Shown: positions 12,337 to 22,979, counted from the stretch's first letter. The stretch: 64,000 bases of DNA from Vibrio zhugei (GCF_003716875.1 NZ_CP033078.1:1178001-1242000), one strand, 5' to 3'. A program made the numbers and translations. Notes: a model not told the origin generated them from the sequence alone.

Positions 12337-13581
12337 ATGTTAGACACGTCTACCATGGGTATCAATCAGAAATTGACGATCTGGCAAAAAGGCGCACGAG
12401 CCACGATTTTAAAAGCCCTATCGATTATGCATTATGGGCAATTGTCTCTCCGGGAGCTCTACCATCAAGAGAACGCATCGGCCGTACTGGAATTCGGCCA
12501 AGGTAACCTAGGTCAACCTCATGTATCGATTGACATTCACCATCCGGATTTTTATGTACGGTTATTGAAAGGGGGCAGCATTGGTGGTGCTGAAGCGTAT
12601 ATTGATAAATTATGGGATACCGCTGATCTGACAACGTTGGTGGAGATCATGGCGAAGAACCAAGCGATGCTTGATACCATTGAAGCGAAATCGGGGTGGT
12701 TGACGCGCCAAGTGACGAAAATGGGACATTGGCTGAAACGTAATACGATTGACCAAGCAAAGAGTAATATTCTGGCGCATTATGATTTAGGAAATGCGTT
12801 GTATGAGACGTTCTTAGACACAGAAATGCTGTACTCAAGTGCGGTGTACGTCAATGAGGATGATACATTAGAGCAGGCGCAGCGTCACAAGATGGAACGC
12901 TTGTGTCAACAGCTGGCGCTCACCCCCGATGATCATGTCCTCGAAATCGGCACAGGGTGGGGAGGCATGGCGATCTATATGGCTTCGCATTATGGGTGCC
13001 GTGTGACCACCACCACCATTTCTGATGAACAATATCATTATGCGCAATCACGTATCGAAGCTGAAGGGCTGACCGATCGCATCACGCTCTTAAAGAAGGA
13101 CTATCGATTACTTGAAGGGCAATACGATAAGCTGGTTTCGATTGAAATGATCGAAGCGGTAGGGAAACAGTATTTATCATCCTACATTACTCAATGCCAA
13201 CAGCGGCTAAAACCTAATGGTATTATGGCGATACAAGCGATTACGATCGCCGATCAACGGTATGAATATTACGGACGTAACGTCGATTTTATTCAGAAAT
13301 ATATTTTCCCTGGTGGTTTCCTGCCGTCAGTCACTGCGCTTGCCACCGCAGCGACACACAATACGGACTTAGTCATTCGTGATGTCTTTGATTTTGGCTA
13401 CGACTATGGAAAAACACTCCGTGAATGGCGTAAGCGATTCGAAACTGAGCTGCCTCGTGTCACACAGCTCGGTTATGATGAGCGTTTCATTCGGCTGTGG
13501 CGATTTTATTTTTGCTACTGTGAAGGTGGGTTCAAAGCACGCAGCATTTCGGTCATTCACATGACCTTGACGCGAACCTAA
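12337..13581 (+). CDS. cfa: Cyclopropane-fatty-acyl-phospholipid synthase family methyltransferase
   Basis: Cfa enzymes transfer a methylene group from S-adenosylmethionine to cis double bonds of membrane phospholipid acyl chains. The 414-residue protein has the N-terminal lipid-binding domain (GGSIGGAEAYIDKLWD), the segment NILAHYDLGNALYETFLD, and the SAM motif LEIGTGWGG at 202-210. It ends with LWRFYFCYCEGGF. AAGGAG precedes the ATG. This may be one of several Cfa paralogues in the genome. Related cluster enzymes make other acyl modifications such as furan fatty acids. Confidence 0.92.
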   Translation: MLDTSTMGINQKLTIWQKGARATILKALSIMHYGQLSLRELYHQENASAVLEFGQGNLGQPHVSIDIHHPDFYVRLLKGGSIGGAEAYIDKLWDTADLTTLVEIMAKNQAMLDTIEAKSGWLTRQVTKMGHWLKRNTIDQAKSNILAHYDLGNALYETFLDTEMLYSSAVYVNEDDTLEQAQRHKMERLCQQLALTPDDHVLEIGTGWGGMAIYMASHYGCRVTTTTISDEQYHYAQSRIEAEGLTDRITLLKKDYRLLEGQYDKLVSIEMIEAVGKQYLSSYITQCQQRLKPNGIMAIQAITIADQRYEYYGRNVDFIQKYIFPGGFLPSVTALATAATHNTDLVIRDVFDFGYDYGKTLREWRKRFETELPRVTQLGYDERFIRLWRFYFCYCEGGFKARSISVIHMTLTRT

Positions 13582-13585
13582 AGCG

Positions 13586-14074
13586 ATGTGGACCCTGCTG
13601 ATTATCTCCCTGTGGTTTCAAGTGTTGTGGTTTTGCACCGTGCTTGGACAAACACAATGGCAATGGTGGAGTGCGGGATTGCTCGCCACTACGCTGGTGT
13701 TGACGCAAAAACGTCAAGTGGCGCGCTGGCATTGGTGGTGGCAAGTAGCAGCGGCTGGCCTTTTATTGGATAGTGTGAATACGCTTGTCGGTGTTTTTCA
13801 GATCGATGGCTGGCTGATTCCCTTATGGCTTGCCTTCTTATGGGGAGCATTTGCTTGGTACAGTTGGTACCTTATTCCTATTCTGGCTAGTTGACCTCGC
13901 CCTTTACAGTGGCTTTTGAGCGGAGTGAGTGGCGGGTTAAGTTATCTTGCAGGGGCGCAATGGGATGCGGTAGTGCTCCCGCTAGGAACGATGCCGAGCA
14001 TGGGCATTCTTATGGTGGAATGGGCGCTCTTCATTCAGTATTTACTATGGAGAAGGCAGGCAAAGAATGATTAA
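13586..14074 (+). pseudogene. DUF2878 membrane protein gene interrupted by an in-frame TGA
   Basis: The first part (13586-13891, 102 residues) is a hydrophobic DUF2878-type membrane protein with three or four membrane segments. It ends at TGA 13892-13894. In the same frame the sequence continues as PRPLQWLLSGVSGGLSYLAG and VVLPLGTMPSM to a TAA at 14072-14074. That restores the normal length (about 162 residues) and the family's conserved GG-LSYLAG segment. The next gene starts at 14067, overlapping the restored frame, as expected of an intact ancestral operon. So this is a single nonsense change or a base-call error. The truncated protein would lack its last one or two helices. Confidence 0.82.
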
Positions 14075-14600
14075 GCATTATGTATTGTTAGCGTTGCTGA
14101 GTATGGCATGGAGTGCCAGTGTATTGGCGAAAGAGCCAAGCTTGGCACAATGGCAACGCGTGGGGCAGGCGCATTTTACTTGGTTGTGGTTTGATGTCTA
14201 TGACTCGACACTGTATACCCCGAATGGCCGTTATGTGGATTTGCATTCACCTTTAGCATTACACATTGAATACCGACGCACTATTTCTGCGCAGGATTTG
14301 TTAACCGCAACAGAAAAGCAATGGAAAAAGCTCACATTCAAGCAAGACGACATCGATCAATGGCTGAGCAAGCTTAAAACGATTTTCCCTTCTGTTGAAG
14401 AGGGGGATCAATTGGTCTATCAATCAAATGGTAAAACGGGAACGTTTTATTTCAAACCGGTCAATCAGTCCGATTTTCATGTCGTTGGCGATATCGAGAG
14501 TCCGACATTCAATACGGCATTTTTGTCGATTTGGTTGTCGCCCCAAAGCCAATACCCGGATCTAAGAAAGCAGCTTATAGGAGTTGAGCACCATGGTTAA
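14067..14600 (+). CDS. Chalcone-isomerase-like periplasmic protein
   Basis: The 177-residue protein carries a signal peptide (MIKHYVLLALLSMAWSASVLA). Its mature region is of the bacterial chalcone-isomerase-like type: GQAHFTWLWFDVYDSTLYTPNG and a C-terminal FNTAFLSIWLSPQSQYPDLRKQLIG. The bacterial members have no shown isomerase activity. It overlaps the restored end of the DUF2878 frame and overlaps the following lipoprotein gene by eight bases, so translation of the three is probably coupled. Confidence 0.82.
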   Translation: MIKHYVLLALLSMAWSASVLAKEPSLAQWQRVGQAHFTWLWFDVYDSTLYTPNGRYVDLHSPLALHIEYRRTISAQDLLTATEKQWKKLTFKQDDIDQWLSKLKTIFPSVEEGDQLVYQSNGKTGTFYFKPVNQSDFHVVGDIESPTFNTAFLSIWLSPQSQYPDLRKQLIGVEHHG

Positions 14601-15135
14601 GTGTATGACGTATTTAAAAAAACTCTGTCTATTATTCGCGACCGCGTGCCTGTTAAGTAGCTGCAGTGCGGACATTAATGACTATAAAGGTACCTCACCA
14701 AGTTTTGATTTATTTGAATATTTTCAAGGGGATATTGAAGCATGGGGCATGGTCAAAGACTACACCAACCAACAGACACGGCGCTTTCACGTGAAGGTCC
14801 ATGGCGATGTTGACGGTGATACGCTGACCCTGCACGAGGACTTTGTTTACCATGATGGTGAAACGGATACGCGTGTTTGGACTATCACTCGAGAGGGAGA
14901 TGGCCGCTACATTGGTAAAGCTGGCGATATCATTGGTGATGCGACAGGACAAGTGGTTGGAAATGCATTGCAGTGGCAGTACGATTTCCGTTTGAAAACC
15001 GATGAACGCGAAATTGATGTGCATTTTGACGATTGGATGTACCGCCAGGACGAACGTCATTTATTTAATACGACTCGTATTACTAAATGGGGGATTCAGG
15101 TGGGGGAAGTGACTCTATTTTTTGCTAAGCAATAG
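14593..15135 (+). CDS. DUF3833 lipoprotein
   Basis: The product has a lipoprotein signal peptide with lipobox LLSSC at about residues 20-24, then a 155-residue beta-rich domain of the DUF3833 type (FDLFEYFQGDIEAWGMVKDY, WTITREGDGRYIGKAGDIIG). The ATG at 14593 follows AGGAG by nine bases. A TTG nine bases earlier is less likely. Position +2 after the Cys is Ala, so it is probably sorted to the outer membrane. It is the last gene of the lipid cluster and is followed by a terminator shared with purB. Confidence 0.85.
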   Translation: MVKCMTYLKKLCLLFATACLLSSCSADINDYKGTSPSFDLFEYFQGDIEAWGMVKDYTNQQTRRFHVKVHGDVDGDTLTLHEDFVYHDGETDTRVWTITREGDGRYIGKAGDIIGDATGQVVGNALQWQYDFRLKTDEREIDVHFDDWMYRQDERHLFNTTRITKWGIQVGEVTLFFAKQ

Positions 15136-15159
15136 ACACATCGTCTGTCTAATGATGAA

Positions 15160-15190
15160 AAATAAGGGAGCGTTAGGCTCCCTTATTCGT
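15160..15190. terminator. Bidirectional terminator between the lipid cluster and purB
   Basis: AATAAGGGAGC and GCTCCCTTATT pair around GTTAG. A-rich and T-rich flanks allow it to serve both converging transcripts. Confidence 0.85.
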
Positions 15191-15215
15191 TTGAATCACA
15201 GTTAAGCTACCGCAA

Positions 15216-16616
<1,401 letters not shown>

Positions 16617-16649
16617 TTAAGTAAAAAGGGAACGAGGAATCATCATCTG

Positions 16650-17267
16650 TTAAGTATGTTGCAACAGTTGCTTTGCTTGCTCGACCATTTTTTTACGGCC
16701 GAAGATGAGATGACGACGTTTACCACCAACCTGATTCCATAATACGGCACATCGGATGCCGCTGAGTAGTAGGGCGCGAACTTTATTTTGGCTGATAGTT
16801 TGTTGTAATACTGCGGGAGTGCCAGTGATTTGGATGCGAGGCCCGATTGGACTGATAACATCGAGATAAACACTGGCAAGGTTGCTGATCATTTGATCTT
16901 CGAATAAATCGAAGTGCTCTGTTTGACGGGCGAGCATGTCGATGCGATCGCCAAGTTGAGACATCGCATCATTACGAGCAGACAATTTCTTTTGTAGGGC
17001 GAGTAAGCTGATAATATATCGGGTAAGTTCACTCCCCGTTGTCGAATTATCAATACCATTAACCATGGTTTCTAGCCCGAGCTTAAGATTGCGTTCATGC
17101 CCAAAGACACTCACGGTGTCTTTGGGGTCCGTGCATAAAATCGCACGGATGGAGGTTTCAAACGCGTCTGTATCACATTGACCATTGCGGGCAACTTGTT
17201 GAACAAGTGCGGCGGCTTGGCATAAACCAGCAAAAGCAATAGTACGGTCGTATAGTGTATTAGCCAC
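16650..17267 (-). CDS. hflD: High-frequency-lysogenisation protein HflD homologue
   Basis: HflD is a 205-residue helical protein loosely bound to the inner membrane. In E. coli it inhibits phage lambda CII, but its cellular role is unclear. The sequence begins [21 protein letters not shown] and contains [18 protein letters not shown], as in the family. Its position between mnmA and purB, 23 bases after mnmA, is the conserved arrangement and supports the call. Confidence 0.93.
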   Translation of the reverse strand: MANTLYDRTIAFAGLCQAAALVQQVARNGQCDTDAFETSIRAILCTDPKDTVSVFGHERNLKLGLETMVNGIDNSTTGSELTRYIISLLALQKKLSARNDAMSQLGDRIDMLARQTEHFDLFEDQMISNLASVYLDVISPIGPRIQITGTPAVLQQTISQNKVRALLLSGIRCAVLWNQVGGKRRHLIFGRKKMVEQAKQLLQHT

Positions 17268-17290
17268 GTCATAGCTCCTTTATTAACAAA

Positions 17291-18406
17291 TTAAACGCGA
17301 GACTCAATGATTCCGCCACCGAGACACACATCACCTTGATAGAAGACGGCCGATTGGCCGGGTGTGACCGCTACTTGCGGCTCATCAAACACCACATTCA
17401 CGCGATGATCATCAAGAGACGTCACAACACAAGCGATGTCAGTCTGACGATAGCGAGTTTTCACCGTGCAACGCAATGTGTCTGTTAAAGGTTCTTGATT
17501 GATCCAATTCAGTTGCGATGCCACTAAGCCATTTGATTTCAATAATGGGTGGTCACCACCTTGTACGGCAATCAATACATTGCGTTCTAAATCTTTTTCC
17601 GCTACATACCATGGCAATTCGCTACCATTTTTTAATCCACCGATATGCAAACCTTTACGCTGACCTAAGGTATGGTACATCAAGCCTTGATGTTGTCCAA
17701 TAACCTCGCCTTCTGGAGTCTCAATGTTGCCAGGTTGCGCAGGAAGGTAACGTGAAAGAAACTCCGTAAATTTACGTTCACCAATGAAACAAATACCAGT
17801 AGAGTCTTTCTTCTTCGCAGTAATCAGACCTTGCTCTTCGGCAATACGACGCACTTCCGGTTTTTCTAATTCACCCACAGGGAACAAGCTACGGGCAACT
17901 TGTTGATGAGTGAGTGCATGTAAAAAGTAACTTTGGTCTTTATTGCTATCGAGGCCGCGAAGCATGGCGGCTTTCTCGCCATTTTCCGGGAAGGTACGGC
18001 GCACATAATGACCCATGGCGATATAGTCTGCATCCAGTACTTCATCTGCAAACTCTAGGAAGGCTTTAAACTTAATTTCTTTATTACAGAGAATATCTGG
18101 GTTGGGCGTACGACCGGCTTTGTATTCTTCAAGAAAATACTCAAAGACATTGTCCCAATACTCCGCTGCGAAATTAATTTTATGCAAATGGATACCAAGT
18201 TTGTCACACACTGCTTGAGCGTCGGCAAGATCTTCAGCCGCCGTACAGTATTCTTCACCGTCATCTTCTTCCCAGTTCTTCATGAACAAGCCTTCAACAT
18301 GATAGCCTTGTTGTTGAAGAAGATAGGCCGAAACCGATGAATCTACACCACCAGACATGCCGACAATCACTTTCTTCTGACTGTTTGCGTTAAGGTTTTC
18401 TGACAT
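17291..18406 (-). CDS. mnmA: tRNA-specific 2-thiouridylase MnmA
   Basis: MnmA installs the 2-thio group on U34 of tRNA-Lys, -Glu and -Gln using sulphur relayed from IscS through TusE. The PP-loop GMSGGVDSS is at residues 16-24. The two catalytic cysteines lie in TPNPDILCN and [12 protein letters not shown]. The C-terminal beta-barrel includes LGGGIIE. Its 371 residues are normal, apart from a short extra N-terminal segment (SENLNANSQ). It is the first gene of mnmA-hflD-purB. Confidence 0.96.
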   Translation of the reverse strand: MSENLNANSQKKVIVGMSGGVDSSVSAYLLQQQGYHVEGLFMKNWEEDDGEEYCTAAEDLADAQAVCDKLGIHLHKINFAAEYWDNVFEYFLEEYKAGRTPNPDILCNKEIKFKAFLEFADEVLDADYIAMGHYVRRTFPENGEKAAMLRGLDSNKDQSYFLHALTHQQVARSLFPVGELEKPEVRRIAEEQGLITAKKKDSTGICFIGERKFTEFLSRYLPAQPGNIETPEGEVIGQHQGLMYHTLGQRKGLHIGGLKNGSELPWYVAEKDLERNVLIAVQGGDHPLLKSNGLVASQLNWINQEPLTDTLRCTVKTRYRQTDIACVVTSLDDHRVNVVFDEPQVAVTPGQSAVFYQGDVCLGGGIIESRV

Positions 18407-18890
18407 AACTTAATACCACTCAATTAACTTGGAGTCAGATTCTAACAGAAAGATTTTTGCTAGGACAGTTCATTACTCGTGATCGTTATAAAAGCCAATG
18501 TTAGTGAAGAAAAATTCGCCAATCATAGTGAATACTGCGCAGCAGAGTGAGCGGTAGTAGAGGGAAGGTAAAGTAGATAAAAGATGCACTATTTGTTATT
18601 CGTTAATCCTATAATCGTGCGTATCAAATTCAACTGAATTCATATCGAAACAAGGCGATTGTAAAAACGATCAATTGATAGAAGATATTTATTTCTTATT
18701 ATTTTTAAATAACGCGATGACTTGTTGATGATTTATTTATCGCGTGGTGATGATTGCAATCGGTTGCTATACTGTATATCAACTATAACATTGCTGAGTC
18801 GGCGTTTGCGGTTTCTAAAGACGTTGTCGAACGTGTTTGCACGAGGTAGAATCCTCGCCCGTTTATCTCTATTCGAATTTGTTGGGTATT
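18407..18890. other. Divergent promoter region between mnmA and gsk
   Basis: This stretch of about 480 bases holds no ORF. The gsk promoter and PurR-like box lie at 18745-18773 (next entry). The predicted gsk leader of about 110 bases has a small perfect hairpin (CGAGG at 18842, CCTCG at 18853). The mnmA promoter must lie in the left part, but I could not fix it. Confidence 0.5.
18745..18773 (+). promoter_or_regulatory. Predicted gsk promoter with overlapping PurR-like box
   Basis: GCAATCGGTTGC (18756-18767) is the palindromic core of a PurR-type operator (consensus core GCAAACGTTTGC, two differences). It runs straight into a good -10 box TATACT (18768-18773). A weak -35 (TGGTGA, 18745-18750) is 17 bases upstream, so the box lies in the spacer, where binding would block RNA polymerase. 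A purR gene is present in this same window. Confidence 0.5.
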
Positions 18891-20195
18891 ATGAAATTTC
18901 CGGGACGCCGTAAGTCTAAACACTATTTTCCGGTTCACGCTCGTGATCCGTTAGTTATTCAATCTCAAGAGGCTGAAAAACTCTCAAAAACACACATTAT
19001 TGGTATTGACCAAACATTGGTTGATATTGAAGCAACCGTGGGCACGGAGCTTATTGAACGCTATGGATTGAGTAAAGGACATTCGTTGCTGATTGATGAT
19101 ACCCAAGCAGAAGCCTTATATCGTGAGTTAAAAGATAATCACTTAATCACCAATGAACATGCGGGCGGCACGATAGGCAATACCCTGCACAATTACTCTG
19201 TACTTGCCGATGATCGCTCAACGCTGCTTGGTGTCATGAGCAGTGACATTAAAATTGGCAGTTATGGCTACCGCTATTTGTGCAATACCTCAAGTCGTAT
19301 GGACTTAAATTATCTACAAGGTGTTAATGGGGCCATTGGGCGGTGTTTTGCATTAATTACTGAAGATGGCGAAAGAACCTTTGCTATCAGCACAGGATTA
19401 ATGAACCAACTGCAACCAGAAAGTATCCCTGAGTCTATTTTCCCTAATGCGTCTGCATTAGTGTTAACCGCCTATTTAATTCGTTGCAATGAAGATGATC
19501 CGATGCCGAAAGCAACCATGCAAGCTATTGAATATGCTAAAAAGCATAATGTTCCTGTTGTACTAACGTTAGGAACCAAATTTGTTATTCAAGATGATCC
19601 ACAATTTTGGCGTGAATTTTTAAAAGAGCACATCTCTGTGGTGGCGATGAATGAAGATGAGGCAGCGGCTCTGACTGGTGAAGACGACCCATTATTGGCA
19701 TCTGATAAAGCGCTGGAGTGGGTTGATCTTGTATTATGTACAGCAGGCCCAGTTGGATTATTTATGGCGGGATATTGTGAAGAAGACAGTAAACGTGAAA
19801 CAACGTTGCCATTATTGCCCGGTGCCATTCCAGAATTTAATCGTTACGAGTTTAGTCGCCCAGCGATGAAAGCAAGCTGTGTTAACCCCATGAAAGTGTA
19901 TTCACATATTGCGCCTTATATGGGTGGCCCAGAGAAAATTAAAAATACTAATGGCGCAGGGGATGCGGCATTATCTGCTTTGTTACATGACATGTCTGCG
20001 AATAAATACCATAGAGATATTGTGCCTAATTCGAGTAAGCATCAACATGAGTTTTTGACATACTCTTCTTTCTCACAAGTTTGTAAATATTCTAATCGCG
20101 CAAGTTATGAGGTATTAGCTCAACATTCGCCGCGTTTATCGAAAGGTTTACCGGAGCGTGAAGACAGCCTAGAAGAAGCGTATTGGGAACGATAG
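18891..20195 (+). CDS. gsk: Inosine/guanosine kinase
   Basis: Gsk phosphorylates inosine and guanosine to the nucleotides in purine salvage. It is a PfkB-type kinase of 434 residues, the same length as E. coli Gsk, and near-identical in many stretches. These include FAGG-type substrate loop HAGGTIGNTLHNYSVLADD, LVLTLGTKFVI and the C-terminal PfkB signature NTNGAGDAALSALLHD with the catalytic Asp. The ATG at 18891 gives the standard MKFPGRRKSKHYFPVHARD start. Codon use becomes more AT-rich than in the flanking operons, but not strikingly so. Confidence 0.96.
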   Translation: MKFPGRRKSKHYFPVHARDPLVIQSQEAEKLSKTHIIGIDQTLVDIEATVGTELIERYGLSKGHSLLIDDTQAEALYRELKDNHLITNEHAGGTIGNTLHNYSVLADDRSTLLGVMSSDIKIGSYGYRYLCNTSSRMDLNYLQGVNGAIGRCFALITEDGERTFAISTGLMNQLQPESIPESIFPNASALVLTAYLIRCNEDDPMPKATMQAIEYAKKHNVPVVLTLGTKFVIQDDPQFWREFLKEHISVVAMNEDEAAALTGEDDPLLASDKALEWVDLVLCTAGPVGLFMAGYCEEDSKRETTLPLLPGAIPEFNRYEFSRPAMKASCVNPMKVYSHIAPYMGGPEKIKNTNGAGDAALSALLHDMSANKYHRDIVPNSSKHQHEFLTYSSFSQVCKYSNRASYEVLAQHSPRLSKGLPEREDSLEEAYWER

Positions 20196-20245
20196 GGCGA
20201 TAAGAACAGTAGATTCACTGATCCCTCTTTTACCTGTGGTGAAAA

Positions 20246-20276
20246 TAAAAAAGGCTCCGAATTCGGAGCCTTTTTA
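20246..20276. terminator. Bidirectional terminator between gsk and hns
   Basis: The perfect palindromic hairpin AAAGGCTCCGAATTCGGAGCC is flanked by A-rich and T-rich runs and serves both converging genes. Confidence 0.92.
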
Positions 20277-20294
20277 ATGCAATCAGGTCGCCGA

Positions 20295-20708
20295 TTAAAT
20301 GGCGAAATCTTCTAGAGATTTACCTTCATCTAATGCTTTTTGGATAGCAGAAGGGGTACGACCTTGGCCAGTCCATGTTTTTTCTTGGCCGTTAGTATCT
20401 ACATATTTATATTTCGCTGGACGTGGCGCACGTTTACCTTTGGCTTTACTTTTGGTTTTTGTTTCACCAGAAAGCGCCGTAATTAGTGCGTTAACATCGA
20501 TACCGTCAGCGGCGATCTTTTCAGCAATAGCAGAAAGTTTCGCTTCTTGCTCAGCAAGTGCTGCGCGTTCTTCTTCTTCAGCTTGACGACGTTCTTCAAC
20601 GACGGTGTTTAATTTATCCAACGCGTCTTCAAGTTGTTCTAAAGTTAAGTCGCGAGCGAAAGCACGTAAGCTACGAATATTGAGTAGAGTTTTTGTTAAA
20701 TCAGACAT
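20295..20708 (-). CDS. hns: H-NS family nucleoid-structuring protein
   Basis: H-NS binds AT-rich DNA, bridges it and silences transcription. In vibrios the protein is also called VicH. The 137-residue protein has the N-terminal dimerisation helices (MSDLTKTLLNIRSLRAFARD), a coiled-coil rich in Glu and Ala (about 30-70), a basic linker (TKTKSKAKGKRAPRP) and the C-terminal DNA-binding motif WTGQGRTPSAIQKAL with its QGR core. The upstream region is strongly AT-rich, in keeping with autorepression. Confidence 0.95.
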   Translation of the reverse strand: MSDLTKTLLNIRSLRAFARDLTLEQLEDALDKLNTVVEERRQAEEEERAALAEQEAKLSAIAEKIAADGIDVNALITALSGETKTKSKAKGKRAPRPAKYKYVDTNGQEKTWTGQGRTPSAIQKALDEGKSLEDFAI

Positions 20709-21099
20709 GACCGTTTCCCATTAAATAAAATCAAAATAATTTAAGTAATTTTAAACCGAGCTTTTTATTCTTACAACATCCGAAATGAAATAATAATAAT
20801 GACGCGGCGATGATATATCCTATACGACGTATTTTCCAATAAAAAGTTCAGCTTTAAAACATATATGGTGATGAATTAGAGAAAAATAATTGTCAATAAA
20901 TGTAAATATTGATGGTTAAGTGAATATTGGTGCATAACAAAGTTAATTTTCAGTAAATTATTTTTCATTTGGTTACAAATTGAACATTCAACACCTTGAG
21001 TAATATTCCGGTTGCATTGAGGTTTTGAATACGTACAATAACCGCCACCTAAGCGAGGATAAACAGTAATTATAACGTAGGTTTGTTTACTGTTGGATT
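20709..21099. other. AT-rich region upstream of hns
   Basis: About 390 bases with no believable gene. The one ORF here (20876-21124, minus) overlaps the lysine riboswitch and has no ribosome site. The AT richness fits an H-NS-autoregulated hns promoter. Confidence 0.5.
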
Positions 21100-21282
21100 C
21101 TCGACGTAGAGGCGCGGTAGTCATCAGTATTTATGGTTGGAGTGATGTCAATGAACCATAAAAAAAGGGACGATCGCCGAAGCTTGTGTATCCATCGAAT
21201 ATGCCTGCTGGGGTTGTATTGAATAAGTACAACACTGCCATAGTCTATTGTGTTTTTAAACTATGGAGCGCTACTGTAGGGT
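21100..21282 (+). promoter_or_regulatory. Lysine riboswitch (L box) aptamer
   Basis: The conserved lysine-aptamer elements are present in order: AGAGGCGC at 21108-21115, AGTG in the 5' internal loop, AAGGGACGATCGCCGAAGC near 21165-21183, TGCTGGGGTTGTA at about 21205, ACTGCCATAG at 21234, and GGAGCGCTACTGT closing P1 at about 21265-21277. Binding of lysine should lower expression of the downstream carrier. The 3' P1 strand CTACTGTAG (21271-21279) can instead pair with CTGCAGTAG (21348-21356), which defines a likely switch. A hairpin spanning 21356-21389 would then cover the start region of the carrier gene. Confidence 0.93.
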
Positions 21283-21389
21283 TGGGTGGAGTGTTCGCTT
21301 CCCTTTCGCTTGCTTCAACATAATTGTTATTTGCGAATAACAATTGTCTGCAGTAGATCTCTAACCAACAAAATTGGTTTTTGAAGATC

Positions 21390-22979
21390 ATGAATTTAAT
21401 CGATTTTTCTACCTCACCGTTATCACTACTTCCACCAGTAGTGGCCCTCAGTCTAGCCATTATTACTCGTCGAGTGTTAGTGTCCCTTGGTGTTGGTATT
21501 GTATTAGGCGCGTTGCTTCTTGCTGACTATTCGGTCACCAACACCGTGGTATATATTTGGCAGAAAGTGCTCGCGGTATTTGTCAGTGACGGTAGCATTA
21601 ATACTTGGAACATGAGTATTTTAGGTTTCCTTATTTTATTGGGAATGATGACCGCGCTATTATCCCTATCTGGCGGAACTCATGCGTTCGCTGAATGGGC
21701 ACAAGTCCGTGTGAAAAGTAAACGGGGTTCCCAGCTGCTTGCTGCTTTTTTAGGCGTCTTTATCTTTGTCGATGATTATTTTAACAGTCTTGCCGTCGGG
21801 TCTATTTCTCGTCCGGTGACGGACCGCTTTTATGTATCACGCGCAAAACTAGCGTATGTCTTGGATTCGACCGCAGCACCGATGTGTGTCGTTATGCCCG
21901 CATCAAGCTGGGGGGCTTATATCATGACTCTGGTCAGTGGTATTCTCGTGAGCCATGGCATTACCGATTACACACCTCTTGGGGCATACATGCGATTGGT
22001 TCCAATGAACTTTTATGCCATTTTTGCCTTATTAATGGTATTTGCGGTGATTTGGTTCCGTATTGACATTGGCCCAATGCGTAAACATGAAATGCAAGCA
22101 TCGCAGGGACGTGGCTGTGATACCAGCTCTGCCCAAGCCAGTGATGATGAAGAGCTTGAAATTCCTGCCAGTCAACATGGTAAGGTGTCCGATCTGGTTT
22201 TGCCGATCGTAATGCTAGTGATTGCGACGATTGGTACGATGATTTTTACTGGCGCTCAAACATTAGCAGAGAATGGTGATGGATTCTCTGTGTTGGGAGC
22301 CTTTGAAAATACGGCAGTGGATACTTCGTTGATTAGCGGAGGTCTAGTTGGGCTCTTGGTGGCCATTGTGACAGTGATGAAACAAAAACTCCCAGCAGGG
22401 GATATTGGTCGCACATTATGGATTGGCGCCAAATCCATGTTTGGTGCTGTGATTATTTTGGTGTTTGCATGGACCATTGGTTCTGTCATCGGTGATGTGA
22501 AAACCGGGGCTTACTTGTCATCCCTTGTGCAAGACAGCATTAGTCCGCAATGGCTACCCGTGTTGTTATTTATTTTGTCGGGTATCATGGCATTTGCAAC
22601 GGGCACATCGTGGGGGACGTTCGGTATCATGTTACCTATCGCAGGAGACATGTCTGCGGCGACTGATTTAGCGCTTATGTTACCGATGCTCAGTGCGGTA
22701 TTGGCGGGTTCAGTATTTGGAGACCATTGTTCTCCGATTTCCGATACCACGATTTTATCCTCGACCGGAGCGCGCTGTAATCACATTGATCATGTGGCGA
22801 CCCAATTGCCTTATGCATTATCTACCGCTTTCGTTGCGCTGATTGGCTATATTGTCTTAGGCATGAGTGATTCGACGTTGATTGCCTTTGCCGCGACGAT
22901 CTTAGCGTTTGTTGTGGTCTGTGCCGCGCTCAAATGGGTGTCTCAGCGACGAATCCTAAATAAAAACCCAGCCGCGTAG
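21390..22979 (+). CDS. NhaC-superfamily carrier, predicted lysine transporter (LysW type)
   Basis: This 529-residue inner-membrane protein has 11-13 hydrophobic segments and the NhaC-family signatures FVDDYFNSLAVGS, DSTAAPMCVVMPASSWGAY, FATGTSWGTFGIMLPIAGDM and GDHCSPISDTTILSSTGA. NhaC relatives are Na+/H+ antiporters or amino-acid exchangers. A lysine riboswitch directly upstream makes lysine the probable substrate, as proposed for the LysW group from comparative genomics. A TTG 9 bases before the ATG is an alternative start but gives nothing family-like. It is a single gene with its own terminator. A generic Na+/H+ antiporter remains possible. Confidence 0.88.
   Translation: MNLIDFSTSPLSLLPPVVALSLAIITRRVLVSLGVGIVLGALLLADYSVTNTVVYIWQKVLAVFVSDGSINTWNMSILGFLILLGMMTALLSLSGGTHAFAEWAQVRVKSKRGSQLLAAFLGVFIFVDDYFNSLAVGSISRPVTDRFYVSRAKLAYVLDSTAAPMCVVMPASSWGAYIMTLVSGILVSHGITDYTPLGAYMRLVPMNFYAIFALLMVFAVIWFRIDIGPMRKHEMQASQGRGCDTSSAQASDDEELEIPASQHGKVSDLVLPIVMLVIATIGTMIFTGAQTLAENGDGFSVLGAFENTAVDTSLISGGLVGLLVAIVTVMKQKLPAGDIGRTLWIGAKSMFGAVIILVFAWTIGSVIGDVKTGAYLSSLVQDSISPQWLPVLLFILSGIMAFATGTSWGTFGIMLPIAGDMSAATDLALMLPMLSAVLAGSVFGDHCSPISDTTILSSTGARCNHIDHVATQLPYALSTAFVALIGYIVLGMSDSTLIAFAATILAFVVVCAALKWVSQRRILNKNPAA

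Noticed and set aside
13892..13894. The in-frame TGA could be a selenocysteine codon or programmed readthrough
   Set aside because: DUF2878 proteins are not known selenoproteins, the position follows a Ser in a loop with no redox motif, and I saw no SECIS-like hairpin directly downstream. A nonsense change is simpler.
20876..21124. 82-codon ORF on the minus strand upstream of hns
   Set aside because: It overlaps the start of the lysine riboswitch, lacks a ribosome site and has no family-like features.
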